Positions 17,122-25,576 of a stretch of DNA of 64,000 bases are shown in pieces (position 1 is the stretch's first letter; each line of letters begins with the position of its first letter). The DNA lies in NCBI GenBank assembly GCA_009391535.1, contig VFHP01000024.1:124001-188000 (forward strand), in the 5' to 3' direction. A model generated the notes under the pieces. That model saw only the letters and a list, made by a program, of their open reading frames with translations, made no database searches and was not told where the DNA came from. The stretch comes from SAR202 cluster bacterium. Lineage in GTDB: Bacteria > Chloroflexota > Dehalococcoidia > Lucifugimonadales > UBA2985. The translations under genes were made by a program, and so were the position numbers.

Positions 17122-17398
17122 AGTTTTTCTTTATCAATGTGTCAGCCCATTGGAATAATCTTATCATACTGACTTTTGTCAGAGAATAGGATACTAGGTC
17201 GGCTTCATTTATTTCTCGATAAATGAAGTAATGCAATAGGAAACTGAAGTACTTTAATGTATTTTCTATAATGTATAACTGGTACAAACATCGTCTAAAT
17301 GCGTGTCTGTTTTGCGAAACATTGCGGATTGGTTAGGATAAATAGGGTTACATCCCAAAAATGTGGTTAAATATTCGAATTTACTAGCAAAAATTATA
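17122..17398. other. Intergenic region between tRNA-Glu and the transporter
   Basis: I see no gene here. It holds a perfect 10-bp inverted repeat, CTTCATTTAT/ATAAATGAAG with loop TTCTCG (17203-17228), and an isolated TATAAT at 17267-17272. The minus-strand tRNA promoter should lie near 17130-17190; CTGACA followed by TATGAT-like boxes is present but with poor spacing. Confidence 0.5.
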
Positions 17399-17427
17399 TT
17401 GACAACGCTTTTTTACTATGCTACATT
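17399..17427 (+). promoter_or_regulatory. Strong promoter of the peptide transporter operon
   Basis: TTGACA (17399-17404), 17-base spacer and TACATT (17422-17427) with the TGn extension at 17419-17421. It lies about 28 bases before the start codon, which is preceded by GGAGGAGGAG. Confidence 0.65.
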
Positions 17428-17454
17428 CCCCCTAACATTCTCGGAGGAGGAGAT

Positions 17455-19476
17455 ATGAGTGTGCGTTTTGCGTATCCATTGAGGCCGCTCGTAGCGATTT
17501 TAGCAGTCACGATGACTTTCGTGGCTCTTGCATGCGGTGGTGAAGAAGAAGCCGCCGCCCCTGCAGCGACGTCAGCTCCTGTAGCTACGTCAGCTCCTGC
17601 CCCCGCGACCACAGCTCCGTTGCCACAAGCAACTGAGGCACCTGCAGCAGCAGATACCTCAGATGCAGCAGCAGAGCCTGCAGCGACAGCAGCTCCTGCG
17701 GCAGCAGCCACAGAAGCACCTGTAGCAGCAGTAGTTGCGGATTACCGGGACGATTGGATCAACTTCCTGAAGCAGCACAAAGGCTATAAAGCTGAGTGGG
17801 GAGAGCCTACGTACGGTGGTATAATTAAGACCGCCGACCCAAGGCCAGCTTCCAGGTTCCAATCAACCTTGGGATATAGTGCGTTTAGCCGATGGCAGTT
17901 TGCGGCGCACAACAGTCTTCTGTTCATGGACCCATGGGGGACCATCAGAGACGCACCGGTATGTGATCTTTGCGAAAGCTATGAGATCAGTGCCGACGGA
18001 CTTAAGTACACCTTCAAGTTGAGGGAAAATGTACAGTTCCATTCTGAAGGATGGGCTAAAGATCAGGGAGCACCTGGCTTCGGCACCGAACTGGCTTGTG
18101 AAGACATTAAAGCTAGTATCGAGTGGTTTGCCAACCCGCCTCCTGAGACCCGAGCTTCGTACATCAAGTTTGGTAACACCATTATGGGCCATCTTGACGA
18201 GGCAACCTGTCCAGACGGTATGTCAGGTAAAACAGTTGTGTTGAACTTCAGCAAATATCGAAATGCAACTATCTACTGGCTCGCTGCTGGTTTTGCAGTG
18301 TGGGACAAAGAATATCGTGAGTGGATGGACGCTGAGTATCCTGGTGTGCAGTCAACTGCAAACCCAGAAGGTTACATGATTAACATGGGAACCGGTCCTC
18401 AGATTCCTCTGTCTGCTGATTCACAGACAGTCATGAAGGTAAGAAAGAACCCTAACTACTTTATTCCTGGGGCACCGTTTGCTGACGGTTTTGACACCTT
18501 CGCCATTCAGGACTACAACACGAAGTTCGCAGCCTTGGTAACTGGTAAAATCCACCAGGCCGGTCACGGTAGTAGTGGTATTACTAAAGCCCAGGTAAAA
18601 CAGGTGCAGGATTCCTATGCTGACATCATAGAACTTCAGATCGTTAGGTATAACCACATATCAGGTGTTAGGATGAACAACTTGATTCCTCCATTTGATA
18701 AATGGGAAGTACGTTGGGCGGTTCAGATAGCTCTAGACCGCATGGACTGGGACGACTTCATGACTGTAGGTGACGTCAAGATGTCTAACCCTGCCTACTA
18801 CTTGCATATAGACAGTGGTTGGGGTAAACCAGCTTCCGAATTCATGAAAACCAAAGGTTGGAATCCAGAAACCAAAGACGCTGACATAGCTGAGGCTAAT
18901 GCCTTGCTGGATGGTGTTTTCGGAGCAGGAGTACGACCTAAGACTGACCAGTATGTAATACAGCTGCTCAGTCGACGTGAGATCAGTGTATGGGCCATCG
19001 ACTTCTTCAAGAAGTATCTTAACTGGGAATTCGATGTAAAGTACGTTGACACTTACGGTAACATCGCCACGGACTGTCTCTACACCATAAGGGCAGAGGC
19101 TAACCCGAACCCGAACAAGCAGGTATACGCTTCAGATCCGAGTGACGCGTTCTGGGGTGTGCATAGTGAGTGGACAACTTCTGAGAAGTGTCTGCACACT
19201 GGTTGGAAAGGTGATGGCGAAGCATCAGCTGACGAATTGGCTAAGGTAAATGGTTGGGTTGAAGACCTCGACACCAATCTTGACCAGGCCAAGAGGCTGG
19301 AACTTGCTCGAAAGATTGAGGCATACTTGGTCGAAGAGCGAAGCACAGCCGCTATTTTGGGTGTTATGAACGTTGCATGGCCAAACCGATGGGAGTTAAA
19401 GGGTAACAGGTATTATAACCTGGGCACCTACTCGCAGCAGCGTCTACATGACAGATTGTGGTTGAACGAAGGTTAA
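17455..19476 (+). CDS. Peptide/nickel-type ABC transporter, substrate-binding lipoprotein
   Basis: 673 residues. A signal peptide (basic MSVRFAYPLRP, hydrophobic stretch) ends in a good lipobox, LALAC style (VALACGG, Cys near 27). About 65 residues of Ala/Pro/Thr-rich linker follow, then the SBP family 5 domain (FKLRENVQFHSEGW, the lobe-crossing IALDRMDW). It would be anchored to the outer face of the membrane and deliver an oligopeptide or similar solute. The gene is visibly richer in G+C and C-ending codons than its neighbours, consistent with high expression. GGAGGAGGAG gives a very strong ribosome binding site. A strong terminator follows, so it can be made in excess over the permeases downstream. 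Confidence 0.93.
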   Translation: MSVRFAYPLRPLVAILAVTMTFVALACGGEEEAAAPAATSAPVATSAPAPATTAPLPQATEAPAAADTSDAAAEPAATAAPAAAATEAPVAAVVADYRDDWINFLKQHKGYKAEWGEPTYGGIIKTADPRPASRFQSTLGYSAFSRWQFAAHNSLLFMDPWGTIRDAPVCDLCESYEISADGLKYTFKLRENVQFHSEGWAKDQGAPGFGTELACEDIKASIEWFANPPPETRASYIKFGNTIMGHLDEATCPDGMSGKTVVLNFSKYRNATIYWLAAGFAVWDKEYREWMDAEYPGVQSTANPEGYMINMGTGPQIPLSADSQTVMKVRKNPNYFIPGAPFADGFDTFAIQDYNTKFAALVTGKIHQAGHGSSGITKAQVKQVQDSYADIIELQIVRYNHISGVRMNNLIPPFDKWEVRWAVQIALDRMDWDDFMTVGDVKMSNPAYYLHIDSGWGKPASEFMKTKGWNPETKDADIAEANALLDGVFGAGVRPKTDQYVIQLLSRREISVWAIDFFKKYLNWEFDVKYVDTYGNIATDCLYTIRAEANPNPNKQVYASDPSDAFWGVHSEWTTSEKCLHTGWKGDGEASADELAKVNGWVEDLDTNLDQAKRLELARKIEAYLVEERSTAAILGVMNVAWPNRWELKGNRYYNLGTYSQQRLHDRLWLNEG

Positions 19477-19514
19477 TTATCCTTCGGACAGCTACGATTT
19501 AGCTGACAATATAG

Positions 19515-19554
19515 AAGTGCCTCCCGGGCGACTGGGAGGCACTTCTTTTTTATT
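19515..19554 (+). terminator. Intrinsic terminator after the binding protein gene
   Basis: AAGTGCCTCCC pairs with GGGAGGCACTT (11 bp, 8-base loop), followed by TTCTTTTTTATT. It separates the lipoprotein gene from the permeases and would give unequal expression within the operon. Confidence 0.92.
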
Positions 19555-19743
19555 GGTGTCTCGTAACGATGGTGACGTAGATTGTGACTGACTCTAAATT
19601 ATATCTGACGTATAAAAACTATCCAAAATCATTGACATTTAATTATATAAGTGTTAACTTCTGATTCAATGAACAATAGCGCCTAGTAGCGCTGGTTGCA
19701 GGCTGAATTCGTAGATTCTGGTTAATTAAAACTGGGAGGTACT

Positions 19744-20700
19744 ATGGCACAGTATGCGTTACGTAGAATATTCTTAGGTTTTCTTACAGCGATCTTGGTG
19801 TCAATTATCGTCTTCGTTATACTTCGTATAGCACCAGGAGATGTAGTAGATATTATACTCGGTGGTGAGGACGCTTTTTACTCTCCGGAAACGGAGGAGT
19901 TGTTAAGAGAGCAGCTGGGTCTTAATAGACCTTTACCGGTTCAGTATCTGGATTTCATGGGAGACTTTTTCACACTTAATTGGGGTGAGTCGTTAGTTGA
20001 CAGTAAAGAGATATGGCCTCAAATTAAGGAAAAACTACCAGTTACTCTTGAACTAGCTGGGTTGACAGTTTTCTTCGCAGTGTTCTTTGGCATACCTGTA
20101 GGTGTGCTGATGGCTCTGCAACAAGATTCTAAATTGGATTATTTCTTGAGGATCATGTCATTAGGCGGATTGTCTATACCCAGTTTCTGGTCGGGGACGA
20201 TAATCATATTGGTCGGCACTATGTATTTCAACTGGAGTCCAAGACTGGAGTACGTGTCATTTTTCGATGATCCAATGGGTAATTTTGTTATGTTTTTCTG
20301 GCCAGCGGCCTGTAACGGTTGGGTTTCTCAGGCTACCAAAGCGCGAATGATGCGCTCGACGATGCTCGAGGTATTGAGGCAGGACTATATACGGACGGCC
20401 CACGCTAAGGGCTTGAGATATGCAGTAGTGGTTTATAGGCACGCTATGAAAAATGCGTTGCTGCCGGTTGTTACCATCATAGGTATAACAGTAGCTTTGA
20501 CCATTGGTGGATCTGTAATTATGGAAACAGTGTTTATGTTACCAGGTATGGGATCATTCATGGTTTATAGTCTGACACGATGGGATTACCCAGTCGTACA
20601 GACTTTAGTGTTATTCTTCTCCAGTTGGATCGTTATAACCAACTTATTGATCGACATGAGTTATGGTTGGTTGGATCCTCGGGTAAGGTATGACAGTTGA
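19744..20700 (+). CDS. Peptide/nickel-type ABC transporter permease (DppB type)
   Basis: 318 residues with six predicted membrane helices. The N-terminus MAQYALRRIFLGFLTAILVSIIVFVILRIAPGD-type segment and the inner-membrane EAA loop (YIRTAHAKGLRYAVVVYRHAMKNALLPV, near 215-240) are typical of DppB/OppB permeases. It forms the translocation channel with the DppC-type protein downstream. GGGAGGT lies four bases before the ATG. The 267-base leader after the terminator contains TTGACA at 19632-19637 but no convincing -10 box. Confidence 0.93.
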   Translation: MAQYALRRIFLGFLTAILVSIIVFVILRIAPGDVVDIILGGEDAFYSPETEELLREQLGLNRPLPVQYLDFMGDFFTLNWGESLVDSKEIWPQIKEKLPVTLELAGLTVFFAVFFGIPVGVLMALQQDSKLDYFLRIMSLGGLSIPSFWSGTIIILVGTMYFNWSPRLEYVSFFDDPMGNFVMFFWPAACNGWVSQATKARMMRSTMLEVLRQDYIRTAHAKGLRYAVVVYRHAMKNALLPVVTIIGITVALTIGGSVIMETVFMLPGMGSFMVYSLTRWDYPVVQTLVLFFSSWIVITNLLIDMSYGWLDPRVRYDS

Positions 20701-20749
20701 TGAAATTGGTAGATTTAAATAGCTTAATATCTCGTTTGAGGGGGTTATA

Positions 20750-21667
20750 ATGGCAACTGAGCAAGAAACACCTAGTGCAGGTGCATTACTAGGTCGCAGG
20801 GCGAGAGATGAGAGATCTCTTGTAATTAGGGGACTCTCGACTGTAAAGAGTTTCTCCAAGAGAAAGCCTCTTGGGGCAATAGGTGGGTTTATTATATTAA
20901 TTATGGTTCTTCTGGCGGTATTCGCTCCGGTTATTGCGAACGACCCAATGGAATGGAACCTGAGAGATAAATTCCAATCACCTAACCTGGAATACTGGCT
21001 GGGAACTAATGACGTTGGGCAGGATCTGTGGGCCCAGATTGTATATGGAGCACAGATTTCATTGTACGTGGGTATATTGTCTGTAGCATACGGTTCAGGT
21101 ATTGGTGGCATTGTTGGATTGGTTAGTGCCTACTACGGTGGTAAAACTGACGTGATCATACAAAGAATCATGGATGCAATGATGGCTATTCCTACGCTGG
21201 TGTTAGCCTTGGCTATTATGGCGGCGTTGGGTGGCTCCGTAAATAACGTGGTTATTGCGATAGGTGCTGTACAGATACCCCGGGCAAACCGTATAGTACG
21301 GTCGCAGGCCTTGGCGGTTAGAGAATCGGAGTTCGCTCTCGCAGCAAGATCTATTGGAGCGACGGACATGCGCATAATGTTTCAACACATAATGCCTCAG
21401 TGTGTTGCTCCTTGGTTGATTATCGCAACTGCGGCTCTTGGAACGGCAATAATATCAGAAGCCTCGTTGAGCTTCTTAGGTATGGGTGTTCCTCCAACGA
21501 CGCCTACATGGGGTGGCATGCTATCACAAAGAGGTCGTGAATATTTCGTTCTAGCACCTCAGATGGCTATATTCCCGGGTATTGCCATTTCTCTTGCTGT
21601 ATACGGATTCAACTTATTTGGCGATGCTATTAGGGACGTTTTAGACCCTCGTTTAAGAGGCAGTTAA
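20750..21667 (+). CDS. Peptide/nickel-type ABC transporter permease (DppC type)
   Basis: 305 residues with an N-terminal cytoplasmic extension (about 40 residues) and six membrane helices. The extracytoplasmic segment DPMEWNLRDKFQSPNLEYWLGTNDVGQDLWAQIVYGAQ and the EAA loop (EFALAARSIGATDMRIMFQHIMPQ, about 192-215) identify the DppC/OppC family. It starts 49 bases after the DppB-type gene. No ATP-binding subunit follows; a strong terminator ends the unit, so the ATPases must come from another locus. Confidence 0.93.
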   Translation: MATEQETPSAGALLGRRARDERSLVIRGLSTVKSFSKRKPLGAIGGFIILIMVLLAVFAPVIANDPMEWNLRDKFQSPNLEYWLGTNDVGQDLWAQIVYGAQISLYVGILSVAYGSGIGGIVGLVSAYYGGKTDVIIQRIMDAMMAIPTLVLALAIMAALGGSVNNVVIAIGAVQIPRANRIVRSQALAVRESEFALAARSIGATDMRIMFQHIMPQCVAPWLIIATAALGTAIISEASLSFLGMGVPPTTPTWGGMLSQRGREYFVLAPQMAIFPGIAISLAVYGFNLFGDAIRDVLDPRLRGS

Positions 21668-21685
21668 CCCGTAGATCAAAAAAGT

Positions 21686-21727
21686 AAAAAGAGAGGGGTG
21701 TTTATGCACCCCTCTCTTTTTTTGTTT
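21686..21727 (+). terminator. Intrinsic terminator of the transporter operon
   Basis: A stem of AAAAAGAGAGGGGTG with CACCCCTCTCTTTTT and a six-base loop, ending in a run of T. It is A-rich on the 5' side and can act in both directions. Confidence 0.92.
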
Positions 21728-22023
21728 GAGATAAATTTAAGAGCTAAACGGATAACATTGAGCAATGTCTAGAGCAGAATATATTATATTTATGGGGCGG
21801 TGCGGTACATTGGATGAGAAAATGTTCTTAGAATGAATGTGAAAGATCCCATAATATGGAATCGCAAGATCAACTCAGCCTATGTTTTTAATCGAGCGTC
21901 TAAAATGTTACGATTCATAAAAACATCTTTACTAGAGGTCACTATGAAAGCAACTTTGGATTTGTGATTCGTTCTTACCTACGAGTCCTGTTGTTTTTAT
22001 AAAAATATCAGGGACAATTCTTT
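21728..22023. other. Intergenic region without a recognised gene
   Basis: Between the transporter terminator and the convergent aminotransferase gene. Only short frames without ribosome binding sites are present. I see no promoter, RNA gene or repeat. Confidence 0.5.
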
Positions 22024-23250
22024 TTAGAAAATTTTGCCATCGTTGTAGAAGCCGGTTTTAAGGTTTTCTAATTTGTCCCATTTGGCGAAAACCTGTTTAG
22101 CTGATGTTATGCTTGAGCCAACTTGGAATTTGTGGTCCGTTTTAGCTAATAATTCTTCTAGTGCTTCTAAGAAGGTGAGGACGTTAGTCTCTTGTGACGA
22201 TTCTCCCATTAGTCCTATTCTCCAAATCTTGCCAGCTAAGGGCCCAAATCCACCGGCAATCTCTATTCCATATTCAGATAGGAGTGACTTTCTTATGGTG
22301 GCTTCATCTACAGTATCGGGTATAATTGGAGCGGTCAGAGGCGGGGCTTGATATCCGTCCTGTGCTAATATTTCAAATCCTAGAGCCTTGAGGCCTTCCT
22401 TTAATGCTTCGGCATTGGTTTGATGTCTATGTACTCTATTAGGCATGCCTTCTTCTATCGCCATAGAGAGGGCTTCTCTTACGGCGTATATTATTGGCAT
22501 AGAAGCTGTATGATGGTATGTGCGGTCGCTAATCCAGTACTTTTCTAATAGGAGCAAATCCAAGTAAAAACTTTGAATACTGGTGGACCTGTTTTTGATT
22601 TTTTCTACGGCTTTATCACTAAGTGTTATTGGAGACAAACCCGGAGGTGCTCCAACACATTTTTGTGTGGCACTGTAGCATATGTCTACTCCCCACTCAT
22701 CTATTTTCATCTCTATGCCACCTAAGGATGTTACGCAATCTGCTAAAAACAGGGCTCCTTGTCTATGTGCAATATCGGCCAAAGGTTTTAGTGGCTGTAT
22801 TACACCTGTAGATGTTTCGACGTGTACGGCTGCTAGTAGTGCTAATTTATCGGTTGATTTGACTGCTTTTTCAACGTCTGACAAATTTAGTGGGTGGCCC
22901 CAATCAGCAGAAACAGTGGTGACGTTTGCTCCACATCGTTCTGCTATATCGGCTATCCTTTGACCAAATAATCCGTTTACTCCTACTACTACATTATCTC
23001 CAGGCTCCAAAATATTTACCAAAGCTGCTTCCATTCCGGATGTGCCTGTACCAGATAGAGGTAACGTAAACTTGTTAGATGTACCGAACAGTACTTTAAG
23101 CATGGCGACTAATTCATCCATTACTTTTAGAAAGGTAGGATCCAGATAACCCATAATAGGCATGGACATGGCGTTGATTACCCTGGCATTCACGTTACTA
23201 GGGCCTGGGCCTAGTAAGAGTCTGTCTTTAGGTTCTGTAAGATGGTCCAT
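22024..23250 (-). CDS. Class V aminotransferase, alanine-glyoxylate / serine-glyoxylate type
   Basis: About 408 residues of a PLP-dependent aminotransferase. LLLGPGPSNVNARV at the start, SGTGTSGMEAALVN near 70, the DCVTSLGG segment near 188 and SATQKCVGAPPGLSPI with the PLP lysine near 208 are characteristic of the AGXT/SPT branch. It should move an amino group between alanine or serine and glyoxylate (or form hydroxypyruvate) in glycine/serine metabolism. ATG at 23250 is chosen because AAGGAA precedes it by about six bases; a GTG at 23274 would add eight residues. It is transcribed alone, divergent from the unknown gene at 23409. Confidence 0.9.
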   Translation of the reverse strand: MDHLTEPKDRLLLGPGPSNVNARVINAMSMPIMGYLDPTFLKVMDELVAMLKVLFGTSNKFTLPLSGTGTSGMEAALVNILEPGDNVVVGVNGLFGQRIADIAERCGANVTTVSADWGHPLNLSDVEKAVKSTDKLALLAAVHVETSTGVIQPLKPLADIAHRQGALFLADCVTSLGGIEMKIDEWGVDICYSATQKCVGAPPGLSPITLSDKAVEKIKNRSTSIQSFYLDLLLLEKYWISDRTYHHTASMPIIYAVREALSMAIEEGMPNRVHRHQTNAEALKEGLKALGFEILAQDGYQAPPLTAPIIPDTVDEATIRKSLLSEYGIEIAGGFGPLAGKIWRIGLMGESSQETNVLTFLEALEELLAKTDHKFQVGSSITSAKQVFAKWDKLENLKTGFYNDGKIF

Positions 23251-23408
23251 TCTTATTTCCTTCGTCTGTGACACATCAAATTGTGAGAATAATTTGATAA
23301 TATATTACCTATAAACATAGGTCAACAGAAGCATGTGAGTTTTCGTCTTCTTGGGCGTTGTGGTAATGTATGATATGTTTGATATTCTGAAATCAATAGA
23401 GTTTATTA

Positions 23409-24152
23409 ATGTATTTTGAAAAAGGCGAGGAAACATCCCCTAAAGGGCACGCGTTAGTGTATTTTAGAGATCGGAACGACACAGATAGTATATTTGCTAC
23501 CTATATCATAGCTCTCCCCATATCTGTGGATGTTTCTAAGTATATTCCACCTATGTTTGCCTCACAAATGCAAGGCATGACTACTCAAGATTTAAATGGA
23601 TTCGCGTTTCCACCAATGCCGGAGAAAATGGATAATATAGAGAGCGTTAGAAATCTTGCTGAAATCCGAGGTGATGATTTGATTGATGGTGGGACTGGTA
23701 ATTTGACTGATCCAATGGAATCTATGAATATGGTTAATGAATTGCAACAAGAGTATACAAAGTTATGGGAAAATTCTCTGGCAAATCAGAATGATGAACA
23801 AGTATTAGATTCTGTTAAGGACGTAATATATGAATTCATGGGCGAACCGGATAAATTAAGTGAATTGTCCAAATTAGTGGGTAAATTACGGTTTGCGTCT
23901 GAAGGGCATGAAGGATTTTATAATAGATCCTTGATAGAGGAAGTGGAATCCGAAATATTATCTTTAGCCAGATACCTACCAGTAAATTATAATATAAAGT
24001 CATTAATTCAGTGTACAAAATTAGAATCTGATTCTGGATCAGTGTTGGCTCAGTTGTATTTGGAGAGATGTTATAAACTTTATGAAGAAGATTACATTGA
24101 ACTGCAAAGCATTGAAGATAAAATCAAATCGTTTGAATCGGATCAACAGTGA
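23409..24152 (+). CDS. Protein of unknown function, 247 residues
   Basis: I do not recognise a named domain. The first about 60 residues look like a compact beta-rich unit (KGHALVYFRDRND, TYIIALPISVDVSKYIPPMF), followed by acidic, helical sequence (about 100-247) with many Leu, Glu and Lys residues and no membrane segment. The opening pattern, ALVYFR then IALPIxxDxSKYxPPM, is reminiscent of conserved hypothetical proteins of Chloroflexota, but that is from memory and unverified. It ends 128 bases before purA in the same direction. No catalytic motif is visible; the coding character (length, codon use, no overlapping alternative) supports a real gene. Confidence 0.7.
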   Translation: MYFEKGEETSPKGHALVYFRDRNDTDSIFATYIIALPISVDVSKYIPPMFASQMQGMTTQDLNGFAFPPMPEKMDNIESVRNLAEIRGDDLIDGGTGNLTDPMESMNMVNELQQEYTKLWENSLANQNDEQVLDSVKDVIYEFMGEPDKLSELSKLVGKLRFASEGHEGFYNRSLIEEVESEILSLARYLPVNYNIKSLIQCTKLESDSGSVLAQLYLERCYKLYEEDYIELQSIEDKIKSFESDQQ

Positions 24153-24227
24153 TAACAATGCAAGTTAGTAGCTTTCTATATGTGTTGCATATCTGGTATG
24201 AATTCTCTTCCCAATTAAGGATTGGTT

Positions 24228-24236
24228 TGGTATACT
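24228..24236 (+). promoter_or_regulatory. Candidate extended -10 promoter of purA
   Basis: TGG followed directly by TATACT (24231-24236) makes an extended -10 box about 44 bases before the purA start. The -35 region (TTCCCA at 24208-24213) is weak. Confidence 0.4.
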
Positions 24237-24279
24237 CATCGAGGCTTTTTTAGGCACAAATTTAATATTTAGGTGGAAA

Positions 24280-25569
24280 ATGCCTGCGTACGCAATAATT
24301 GGTGGTCAATGGGGTGACGAGGGAAAAGGTAAAGTAGTTGATCTTCTTTCTGAGAAGGCAGATATTGTCGCTCGATTTAATGGCGGTAATAATGCGGGAC
24401 ATACAGTCATAAACAACATGGGGAATTTTAAATTCCATCTGATACCTGTAGGCATTTTGAGGCCAAATTGTATTGCTTTGATCGGAAACGGTGTTGTAGT
24501 TAATCCGGATGCCTTCGCAGCTGAACTAGCCACATTGCATGAAAGTGATGTTAACACCTCGAATTTAATCATCAGCGAAAAGGCTCATTTAATAATGCCT
24601 TACCATATTAAACTGGATGAATTGGAGGAACGTCGCAGATCCGAGATAGGGGAGGCAATTGGTACAACTGGCATGGGCATCGGACCTGTTTATATGGATA
24701 AAACCTCTAGGATAGGTCTCAGAATGATAGATCTTTTGGATAAAAACACACTATTTCATAAGTTGGAAGTGGTTTTGAAGCAGAAGAATGATGTTATATC
24801 GAAATTATATGGAGGAGATCCTGTAGACTTGGATTACTCCTATGAACGTTGCTTGGTATGGGCAGAGGAATTGGCGAGTTATATCAAACCAATTGAGCCA
24901 GTGTTATATGATGCTTTATCGAGTGGGAAGAAAATTATGTTGGAGGGGGCCCAAGGGGCAATGTTAGACTTGGATCACGGGACATATCCATATGTTACTT
25001 CATCCTCCCCTTCTGTTGGAGGTGCTTGTACTGGTCTGGGCATTAGTCCGAGAGATATTACGGGCGTAGCAGGTGTCTACAAAGCCTATACCACACGAGT
25101 TGGTTCTGGTGCCCTTCCTACAGAACTGCACGACGAAATTGGTGAATTTATAAGAGAGAAAGCCGGAGAATATGGTACAACTACCGGCAGGCCTCGTCGC
25201 TGTGGTTGGTTTGATGGAGTAGCCGCACGTTATTCTTCCATGATAAATGGATTCACTTCAGCCATATTGACTAGGTTGGATGTTTTAGATGGAATATCAC
25301 CCATAAGAATTTGCACTAGTTATAAATATAATGGTAAGCAGTTGACTGAATTCCCGGCCGATGCATTGATATTAGAAAATTGCGAACCAGTATACGAAGA
25401 TATGCCTGGATGGGATAAGCCTACAGCCAGTGTTACAAGTCTTGATGATTTACCTCAGGAAGCCTTGAATTACATAGAGAGATTAAGTGAAATAATAGGA
25501 TGTCCAATAGACATGATATCGACTGGCCCTGGTAGGGAAGAGGCTATAATAGTGAAACCTATATTCTAA
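24280..25569 (+). CDS. purA: Adenylosuccinate synthetase
   Basis: 429 residues, the usual length. The start carries the GTP-binding motif GGQWGDEGKGK, then NGGNNAGHT near 38-46, TTGMGIGPVYMDKTSR near 127-142, EGAQGAMLDLDHGTYPYVTSS near 222-242 and TTTGRPRRCGW near 298-308. It joins IMP and aspartate to form adenylosuccinate in AMP synthesis. AGGTGG precedes the ATG. It converges with clpC, leaving only seven bases between the stop codons. Confidence 0.97.
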   Translation: MPAYAIIGGQWGDEGKGKVVDLLSEKADIVARFNGGNNAGHTVINNMGNFKFHLIPVGILRPNCIALIGNGVVVNPDAFAAELATLHESDVNTSNLIISEKAHLIMPYHIKLDELEERRRSEIGEAIGTTGMGIGPVYMDKTSRIGLRMIDLLDKNTLFHKLEVVLKQKNDVISKLYGGDPVDLDYSYERCLVWAEELASYIKPIEPVLYDALSSGKKIMLEGAQGAMLDLDHGTYPYVTSSSPSVGGACTGLGISPRDITGVAGVYKAYTTRVGSGALPTELHDEIGEFIREKAGEYGTTTGRPRRCGWFDGVAARYSSMINGFTSAILTRLDVLDGISPIRICTSYKYNGKQLTEFPADALILENCEPVYEDMPGWDKPTASVTSLDDLPQEALNYIERLSEIIGCPIDMISTGPGREEAIIVKPIF

Positions 25570-25576
25570 TGTGGGT

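Noticed and set aside
17024-17287. 87-codon minus-strand open frame with an internal Arg-rich segment
   Set aside because: It runs through the whole tRNA-Glu gene; the Arg-rich part is the translation of the tRNA. No ribosome binding site.
17421-17711. 96-codon Ala/Gly-rich minus-strand frame
   Set aside because: Shadow of the Ala/Pro/Thr linker of the binding lipoprotein; the codon bias of the real gene creates long open antisense frames.
21765-21836. 23-codon plus-strand frame starting MSRAEYIIF
   Set aside because: No ribosome binding site and no promoter; likely chance.
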